DNA of 64,000 nucleotides from Paraglaciecola sp. MB-3u-78 (GTDB taxonomy: Bacteria; Pseudomonadota; Gammaproteobacteria; Enterobacterales; Alteromonadaceae): positions 62,001 to 126,000 of the forward strand of contig NZ_PJCF01000013.1 in the NCBI RefSeq assembly GCF_002835935.1, given 5' to 3'. The translations under genes were made by a program, and so were the position numbers. Below the pieces are notes generated by a model. That model saw only the letters and a program-made list of their open reading frames with translations, did no database searches and was not told the DNA's origin. This document shows positions 58,589 through 64,000 of the stretch, in pieces; position 1 is the stretch's first letter, and every line of letters starts with the position of its first letter.

Positions 58589-60898
58589 CTAATCTGTGAT
58601 TAAACGAGGTTTGCGATTTTTACTCTTTGGCTTGCCATGACTCGCCTTCTCCGCCTTGGCTGCTTCATTGTGAGGTTGATTATCACTAAAGCGGGTTAAG
58701 CCCTTCTGCGCTTTTACGGCATTCGCGGTTTTACCTTTGGCAAATGCTTTATTGCCGGAACGTTTGGCGAACTCTTTTTGATCTCGGCCTTTTAGTTCAT
58801 TGCGACTTTCAGCAGGCACTAAACATTTAGGGCTATTGCCAATCAAGTGGGCTTTACCCATTTCTTTGAGCGTTTTACGCAATATTGGCCAATTAGCGGG
58901 ATCGTGATAACGTAAAAATGCACGGTGTAAACGCCTATGGATTTCGCCTTTAGGCACCTCAACCTCTTCACTCTTATGATTCACTTTATGTATCGGGTTT
59001 TTGCCCGTGTGATACATAGTGGTGGCATTAGCCATAGGTGACGGATAGAAATTTTGCACTTGGTCTAACTTGAAGTTGCGCTCTTTAAGCCATAACGCCA
59101 AATTCACCATATCCATATCTTCAGTACCCGGATGAGCTGAGATGAAATAAGGAATAAGATACTGGTCTTTGCCCGCTTCTTTGGTGTATTTGTCGAACAA
59201 TTCCTTAAATTTATCGTAAGTCCCCATACCCGGCTTCATCATTTTATCTAGGGGGGCTTTCTCGGTATGTTCTGGGGCGATTTTTAGATATCCACCCACA
59301 TGATGAGTGACTAGTTCTCTGACATAATTTGGGTCTTCAATGGCCAAATCGTAACGCACACCTGAGGCAATCAGAACTTTTTTAACCCCTTCCACTTCCC
59401 GAGCTTTGCGGTAAAGATTAACGGTTGGGGTTTGGTCGGTATCTAAGTGCCCACAGATTTCTGGCCATACACAAGACAAACGGCGACAAGCTTGTTCTGC
59501 TTTAGGGCTTTTACAACGCAACTTATACATATTCGCCGTTGGGCCACCAAGATCGGAGATAACACCGGTAAAACCGGGGACTTTGTCACGAATTTCTTCG
59601 ATTTCACGAATAATGGATTCTTCTGAGCGGCTTTGGATCACCCTGCCCTCATGTTCGGTAATCGAACAGAAAGTACAACCACCAAAACAGCCACGCATGA
59701 TATTCACCGAGGTTTTGATCATGTCGTATGCTGGGATTTTGGCTTTGCCGTAACTAGGATGTGGCACCCGGGCATAAGGTAAATCAAACACGGCATCCAT
59801 TTCTTCGGTTTCTAATGGATACGCAGGTGGGTTGATCCAAATAATGCGATCACCATGGCGCTGCACCAGTGCACGGGCACAGCCGGGGTTGGTTTCTTTA
59901 TGTAAAATACGAGAAGTATGAGCGTAATGAGTTTTTTCGGCGCGTACCACATCATAAGCGGGCAATAACACATAGGTTTTATCCCAAGGCTTCACTCTTT
60001 GGGTTTTCGAGGTAAAAGGCTGAACCACGATTGGCTGCGCTTTTTGCTCTTCGATTGCCGCTTGTCTTTCAGCTTCAGACTTAACAGCGCATTTATCGTC
60101 AATAATTTGATAAGGGCTAATAATAGCTTCAATTTTGCCTATGCTGTCTAGGTGGGTGGAATCCACTCCTTGCCAGCCGGGCAAAGGTTCTTTACGAATA
60201 ACCGCAGTGCCGCGAATATCTTGCATTTGGTCAATGGTTTCGCCAGCGGCAAAACGGTGTGCCATTTCAAGCAAAGGGCGTTCGGCATTACCAAACATCA
60301 ACATATCGGCTTTTGAATCAAACAACACACTACGGCGCACTTTGTCTGACCAATAATCATAGTGAGCAATCCGCCTTAAACTGGCTTCAATGCCACCAAT
60401 CACTACAGGTTTTTTATAGGCTTCTTTACAACGCTGGGTGTAAACCGTTACCGCACGGTCGGGACGTTTACCGCCCTCATTGTTTGGGGTGTAGGCATCA
60501 TCATGACGCAACTTACGCTCAGCCGTATAACGGTTGATCATCGAGTCCATATTACCTGCAGTCACACCAAAAAACAGATTAGGCTCACCAAGCTGCATAA
60601 ATGCATCTTTACTATGCCAATCAGGCTGGGAAATAATCCCTACTCTGAAACCCTGTGCCTCTAACGTACGACCAATAACAGCCATACCAAAACTCGGATG
60701 ATCAACATAGGCATCACCAGTAACCAGAATAATGTCACAACTATCCCAGCCAAGTTCATCCATCTCTTTTCGCGACATAGGTAAAAACGGCGCAGGACCA
60801 AAACATTCTGCCCAATATTTAGGGAAGGAAAACAAGCCGCGCTCCGCTTTCATACGGGCGACAGGTTTGGATCTCGAGGCTGGTTGAATGGTTGGCAT
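58589..60898 (-). CDS. YgiQ family radical SAM protein
   Basis: 769 residues: N-terminal UPF0313-type region ([16 protein letters not shown] near 63-78), then the radical SAM cluster motif C-x3-C-x2-C in GCFGGCTFC near residue 405, and a basic, low-complexity C-terminus (from about 715, rich in Lys/Ala/Asn). The substrate of YgiQ is unknown. Confidence 0.92.
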   Translation of the reverse strand: MPTIQPASRSKPVARMKAERGLFSFPKYWAECFGPAPFLPMSRKEMDELGWDSCDIILVTGDAYVDHPSFGMAVIGRTLEAQGFRVGIISQPDWHSKDAFMQLGEPNLFFGVTAGNMDSMINRYTAERKLRHDDAYTPNNEGGKRPDRAVTVYTQRCKEAYKKPVVIGGIEASLRRIAHYDYWSDKVRRSVLFDSKADMLMFGNAERPLLEMAHRFAAGETIDQMQDIRGTAVIRKEPLPGWQGVDSTHLDSIGKIEAIISPYQIIDDKCAVKSEAERQAAIEEQKAQPIVVQPFTSKTQRVKPWDKTYVLLPAYDVVRAEKTHYAHTSRILHKETNPGCARALVQRHGDRIIWINPPAYPLETEEMDAVFDLPYARVPHPSYGKAKIPAYDMIKTSVNIMRGCFGGCTFCSITEHEGRVIQSRSEESIIREIEEIRDKVPGFTGVISDLGGPTANMYKLRCKSPKAEQACRRLSCVWPEICGHLDTDQTPTVNLYRKAREVEGVKKVLIASGVRYDLAIEDPNYVRELVTHHVGGYLKIAPEHTEKAPLDKMMKPGMGTYDKFKELFDKYTKEAGKDQYLIPYFISAHPGTEDMDMVNLALWLKERNFKLDQVQNFYPSPMANATTMYHTGKNPIHKVNHKSEEVEVPKGEIHRRLHRAFLRYHDPANWPILRKTLKEMGKAHLIGNSPKCLVPAESRNELKGRDQKEFAKRSGNKAFAKGKTANAVKAQKGLTRFSDNQPHNEAAKAEKASHGKPKSKNRKPRLITD

Positions 60899-61087
60899 GA
60901 AACTCTCTAAAAAATACGGCTAAAAATACGCCTAAAAAATGCAGCGACTAGCTGTGCAAAAAATCGGCAGAATTATAGCAGAATTAGATTGTATTGGTGA
61001 GCCAATAATTACCCCAAAATTTACATGGTTATATGGGTTACCCTATGAGTCACACTTTCAAATTAGCCAACCTGCGATACTTGCATA

Positions 61088-61525
61088 TTAATCGCACTGA
61101 ATATTCAGAATTTGGATCAGTGCTTTAGACTCATCTTCTAATAAATCGGCCAAAGTATAAGCTTTTAAGCTATCTAAAAATGCTTGAGTGGCTTGCCCCA
61201 ATATAACTTTAAGTTTGCAGGCAGGTAGTATTCGGCATTTTGGTGTTGTGCATTCAACTACTTGTAATGTGTTTTCAAGCAACACCACTAACTCACCAAT
61301 ATTTAACTCTTGTGGCGTTTTTTTTAAATAGAAACCACCACCCTTGCCTCTTTTAGTTTCGATTATTCCTGCCTTACCTAATTGATGCACAATTTTATTC
61401 ACATTATTTCTGGAGATGTCATAAGTTTTACTTATTTCATCGATACTAGCGCGTCTGCCTGAAGGCAATAAAGCAAGATAAATAAGGGTTCGTAGCCCAT
61501 AGTCAGTGTAACGAGTAAGTTGCAT
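61088..61525 (-). CDS. nsrR: Nitric-oxide-sensing Rrf2-family repressor NsrR
   Basis: 145 residues from ATG at 61525 (MQLTRYTDYGLRTLIYLA), matching E. coli NsrR; a frame 19 codons longer lacks likeness. The helix-turn-helix is near 25-50, and the three Fe-S cysteines lie in ECTTPKCRILPAC near 90-102. NO destroys the cluster and relieves repression. A matching operator lies between this gene and the divergent nnrS unit. Confidence 0.93.
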   Translation of the reverse strand: MQLTRYTDYGLRTLIYLALLPSGRRASIDEISKTYDISRNNVNKIVHQLGKAGIIETKRGKGGGFYLKKTPQELNIGELVVLLENTLQVVECTTPKCRILPACKLKVILGQATQAFLDSLKAYTLADLLEDESKALIQILNIQCD

Positions 61526-61584
61526 ATGTTTTTTCAGTGATCCAAATGATGGGGTTAAATTTAAAGCCTGTTTGACACTCATAT

Positions 61585-61607
61585 ATAATACATTTAATAT
61601 GCACCTT
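61585..61607. promoter_or_regulatory. NsrR-type operator
   Basis: On the minus strand AAGGTGCATATTAAATGTAT, then TAT, follows the NsrR pattern (AAGATGCAT-5-ATGCATCTT), with a strong left half and weaker right half. It is 28 bases upstream of the membrane microprotein gene and 60 bases upstream of nsrR, so both directions may be controlled. Confidence 0.75.
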
Positions 61608-61634
61608 ATAAAAGATACTTATTAAAGGCATGTT

Positions 61635-61856
61635 ATGAACAACACTTTATTACTGAAACTAGCAAACGCCTCTATGCTGACAACATTGGTGGCTTTTGTT
61701 ATCAATGCTGTTCTCGCTTACGGATTTAATAACCATTTCCCACTGCTTGGCCTTACACTGTTACACGTCGGGCAAATTCTCCTTGCTGGGCTTTTTAAGT
61801 TGTCTTACGTGGTGCGTCTAGTCGCTCAGCAACAACTCGGCCTAGCCATTCGTTAA
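61635..61856 (+). CDS. Small two-helix membrane protein upstream of nnrS
   Basis: 73 residues with two hydrophobic helices (about 12-30 and 36-58) and a basic C-terminus. It stands 16 bases before nnrS and right behind the NsrR box, so it belongs to the NO-response unit. The function is unknown; its position suggests a partner of NnrS. Confidence 0.82.
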   Translation: MNNTLLLKLANASMLTTLVAFVINAVLAYGFNNHFPLLGLTLLHVGQILLAGLFKLSYVVRLVAQQQLGLAIR

Positions 61857-61872
61857 AGATTGAGTATCAATA

Positions 61873-63078
61873 ATGATTAATATTTCAGAACCAAATAAAG
61901 AACAAAAAATAGTACCTCTATGGCGACAGGCGTTTCGGCCATTTTTCTTATTTGCTTGTCTGTTTTCAATATTTTCAATGGTTACTTGGGCTTTGGTACA
62001 GGCTGGTGAACTTTACTTTATGCCATACGGTGGCGTTACTTTTTGGCATGCTCACGAAATGTTGTTCGGATTTGTGGCCGCTATTATTGTCGGCTTCTTA
62101 CTTACCGCAGTTCAGAGTTGGACTGGCCTGAGAGCCACACATGGCAAGCCACTCATTATACTTTTTACCCTGTGGTTATTAGCTCGCGTATGTATGTTGT
62201 TAGACATCTTTTCGATGCAATGGATCACCGCCCTAATTGATATCAGCTTTTTACTACTAGCCGCGTTTTTTATGGCAAAGCTAGTGTTAAAAGTTAAACA
62301 GTACCGAAATCTTATTTTTGTGCCGATATTACTTTTGCTGGCAACGGCTAACTTGTTCACACATTTATCAGTTATGACTGGCGAGATACATTTTTATACT
62401 CAAGGCATATACAGCACTGTGATGATTATCACTCTGATAATGACGGTTGTCGCAGGACGAGTGTTTCCGATGTTTACTGCAAATGGCACCCAAACAAAAA
62501 AAGTAGATAATCTGGCTTGGTTGGAAAAGTCAGTGATTAGTGTAACTGCCATAGCACTGCTGATACATTTCTTCGGATTACAGCAAATAATATCCAGCAA
62601 ACTAACGGTTTTATTATTTATCTTTTGCTCGCTGGGCCACAGCATTCGAGCAATACGCTGGCGACCTCAGGTAACCTTTAACACGCCTTTAGTGTGGTCA
62701 TTACATCTGGCTTATTGGTTTATCCCAATTAGTTTTTTGTTGTTCGCTTTACACTATGCAGGTCTAAATATATCCACATCAAATGCGTTACACGGGTTAA
62801 CCGCAGGGGCTATGAGTTCACTGATATTGGCGATGATAGCGCGAATTTCTTTAGGTCATTCAGGTAGGCCACTGACACCTCACTGGCTAATGAAGTATGC
62901 CTTTAGCCTAATAATTTTAGCCGGCGGCATTCGGCTTCTCTCTCCTTATATTCAGTTATATTTCAACTTCAACTTACATGTTGTGTCCGCTTGTTTATGG
63001 GCATTGGCCTTTGGGATATATGTTGTTGTTTATGCACCCAGTCTGACCACTCCAAGACCTGATGGTAAGCCCGGTTAG
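61873..63078 (+). CDS. nnrS: NnrS family membrane protein
   Basis: 401 residues, almost entirely hydrophobic with about twelve helices. Family marks are PLWRQAFRPFFL near 15-26, FWHAHEMLFGF near 57-67, and ARISLGHSGRPL near 327-338, with conserved His residues that bind haem. NnrS helps cells tolerate nitric oxide stress in other species. It is likely under NsrR control through the box at 61585. Confidence 0.92.
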   Translation: MINISEPNKEQKIVPLWRQAFRPFFLFACLFSIFSMVTWALVQAGELYFMPYGGVTFWHAHEMLFGFVAAIIVGFLLTAVQSWTGLRATHGKPLIILFTLWLLARVCMLLDIFSMQWITALIDISFLLLAAFFMAKLVLKVKQYRNLIFVPILLLLATANLFTHLSVMTGEIHFYTQGIYSTVMIITLIMTVVAGRVFPMFTANGTQTKKVDNLAWLEKSVISVTAIALLIHFFGLQQIISSKLTVLLFIFCSLGHSIRAIRWRPQVTFNTPLVWSLHLAYWFIPISFLLFALHYAGLNISTSNALHGLTAGAMSSLILAMIARISLGHSGRPLTPHWLMKYAFSLIILAGGIRLLSPYIQLYFNFNLHVVSACLWALAFGIYVVVYAPSLTTPRPDGKPG

Positions 63079-63178
63079 GCTGGATGCTTGAGCACGTTTT
63101 TATACAAGCGTGACACTCCATTCCAATGATAAAAATACATTTATTTCATTAAATAGTTGACAGACAAACCTTCTACCT

Positions 63179-63213
63179 CTACATTCGTAGATGTAAACTC
63201 GACAAATGTAGAG
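63179..63213. promoter_or_regulatory. BlaI/MecI-type operator candidate
   Basis: TACATTCGTAGATGTA (63180-63195) is a TACAT-N6-ATGTA dyad, and a second ATGTAG half follows at 63207-63212. This matches the TACA...TGTA half-sites recognised by BlaI/MecI repressors. It lies just upstream of the preferred blaI-like ATG. Confidence 0.6.
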
Positions 63214-63219
63214 ATAGAA

Positions 63220-63621
63220 ATGAAAGCCGATATTAAACTCAGTGAATTTGAATTAGATGTCATGAACATCCTATGGCAAGCCGGTAAAGCGTCTGCGCCT
63301 GAAGTACATCAAAAGATCAAGTTAGACAAAGACGTCAGTTACTCAACCGTTAAAACTATTATCGACCGCCTCGAACAAAAACTAGCCTTAACCCGGGCCG
63401 ATCAACAAGGTCGCACCATATATTATGCTCCAGCGATTGAACGTGAAGCCCTCTCTACACCTTTGCTAAAAGGGTTTCTAAAACGTATGTTTGCTGGTGA
63501 TCCACACAAAATGGTGGCGCAATTACTGGCTAATGAACAACTTGATAACAGTGAAATAGAGCAGCTTGAAAACATGCTGGCTGCACAAAAAGCTAAAAAT
63601 AAACATAGCACTAAAAAGTGA
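63220..63621 (+). CDS. BlaI/MecI/CopY family transcriptional repressor
   Basis: 133 residues from ATG at 63220 (MKADIKLSEFELDVMNILW). A TTG 21 codons upstream would place the probable operator inside the gene, so the ATG is preferred. The winged helix (YSTVKTIIDRLEQKLALTR) is near residues 40-62. A C-terminal dimer region follows (ends in a lysine-rich tail). Family members are inactivated by proteolysis triggered by the adjacent membrane sensor. The 4-base gap to the next gene supports an operon. Confidence 0.9.
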   Translation: MKADIKLSEFELDVMNILWQAGKASAPEVHQKIKLDKDVSYSTVKTIIDRLEQKLALTRADQQGRTIYYAPAIEREALSTPLLKGFLKRMFAGDPHKMVAQLLANEQLDNSEIEQLENMLAAQKAKNKHSTKK

Positions 63622-63625
63622 GGCT

Positions 63626-64000
63626 ATGATGATTTCTTATCTCACAATCACCCTATTGATCAGCAGTCTCTGCGGCTTAGCCATTCTATTACTGCGCGGT
63701 GCTCCCGCCCGTTTACGTTTCTATATTTGCCTATTGATATTGGTGACTTGGCTTACACCTTGGCAGCTTATGCAATTTCAGACGGTGTCTAACGCTTTCG
63801 ACACTTTCACCTTACCGCTAAATATTCTGAGTGAATTCAATTGGGTGAAGTCAGCTGCCAAAACGCAAAACACTGAGTTAGTTGCACCAGTAACAGCACA
63901 ATCATCTTCTTCATTGTTTACATTCTATAGTTTATGGCTGGCCGCATTCTCAATAGGGTTAGTATTGTTTTTGAAAGACGCAGTGAGTTATTTAAAATTA
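63626..64000 (+). CDS. BlaR1/M56-type membrane sensor peptidase (N-terminal part, cut by window end)
   Basis: From ATG at 63626 (an alternative ATG is the next codon), 125 codons are visible. They show hydrophobic helices near residues 3-22, 29-44 and 98-115, with a polar stretch between. The zinc motif HExxH is not yet reached. The assignment as an M56-type sensor rests on position behind a BlaI-like repressor and on the membrane pattern. Confidence 0.75.
   Translation, partial: MMISYLTITLLISSLCGLAILLLRGAPARLRFYICLLILVTWLTPWQLMQFQTVSNAFDTFTLPLNILSEFNWVKSAAKTQNTELVAPVTAQSSSSLFTFYSLWLAAFSIGLVLFLKDAVSYLKL

Overview
The window is a chromosomal segment of a low-to-mid GC marine gammaproteobacterium. 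The proteins read most like Alteromonadaceae (Glaciecola/Paraglaciecola/Alteromonas type): the order trmJ-cysE-iscRSUA-hscBA-fdx with divergent suhB, glnD next to the end of a map-like gene, yajC-secD-secF behind tgt, an AcnB aconitase, NsrR with NnrS, and a PEP-CTERM sorting signal. This placement is inferred from protein similarity; no rRNA or tRNA gene was seen to confirm it.

Layout. 1-12.1 kb is core housekeeping: glnD (PII uridylyltransferase), SOS-controlled yebG, the iron-sulfur ISC operon with two IscR-type operators, cysE, trmJ and divergent suhB. 12.5-19.5 kb is a copper/silver-type RND efflux operon (CusA, CusB, TolC-family protein) headed by a small Met/His/Cys-rich exported protein, followed by a small lipoprotein. 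19.6-28.6 kb holds an M16 metalloprotease, secF, secD, yajC, tgt and a membrane protein.

28.6-40.2 kb is accessory DNA. It is bracketed by two inverted copies of a ~144 bp repeat (identical over 134 bp). It contains an integrase stump, a complete recombinase-in-trio (RIT) element of three overlapping tyrosine recombinases between perfect 35 bp inverted repeats, a 55-residue protein that is only a signal peptide plus a PEP-CTERM signal and is coupled to a sterol-desaturase-like hydroxylase, an outer-membrane barrel, two small lipoproteins and a broken gene cut by the second repeat copy. Long stretches in it have no gene.

40.2-64 kb returns to chromosomal genes: lysC, a DUF192 protein, acnB, a second divergent AcnB-type aconitase followed upstream by a decayed copy of the acnB 5' end, a PQQ-type sugar dehydrogenase, a DJ-1/PfpI protein, an RNase H-like protein, a Coq7-like cluster, a serine hydrolase, a phasin, pckA with a damaged 5' end, a UbiA prenyltransferase, a YgiQ radical SAM enzyme, a nitric-oxide-responsive nsrR/nnrS locus with an NsrR-type box, and a BlaI/BlaR1-like pair running off the end.

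The most notable observations are the RIT element with a core-site-like dyad at only one end, the inverted repeats bounding the accessory block, the PEP-CTERM microprotein/hydroxylase pair, and the aconitase duplication scar.
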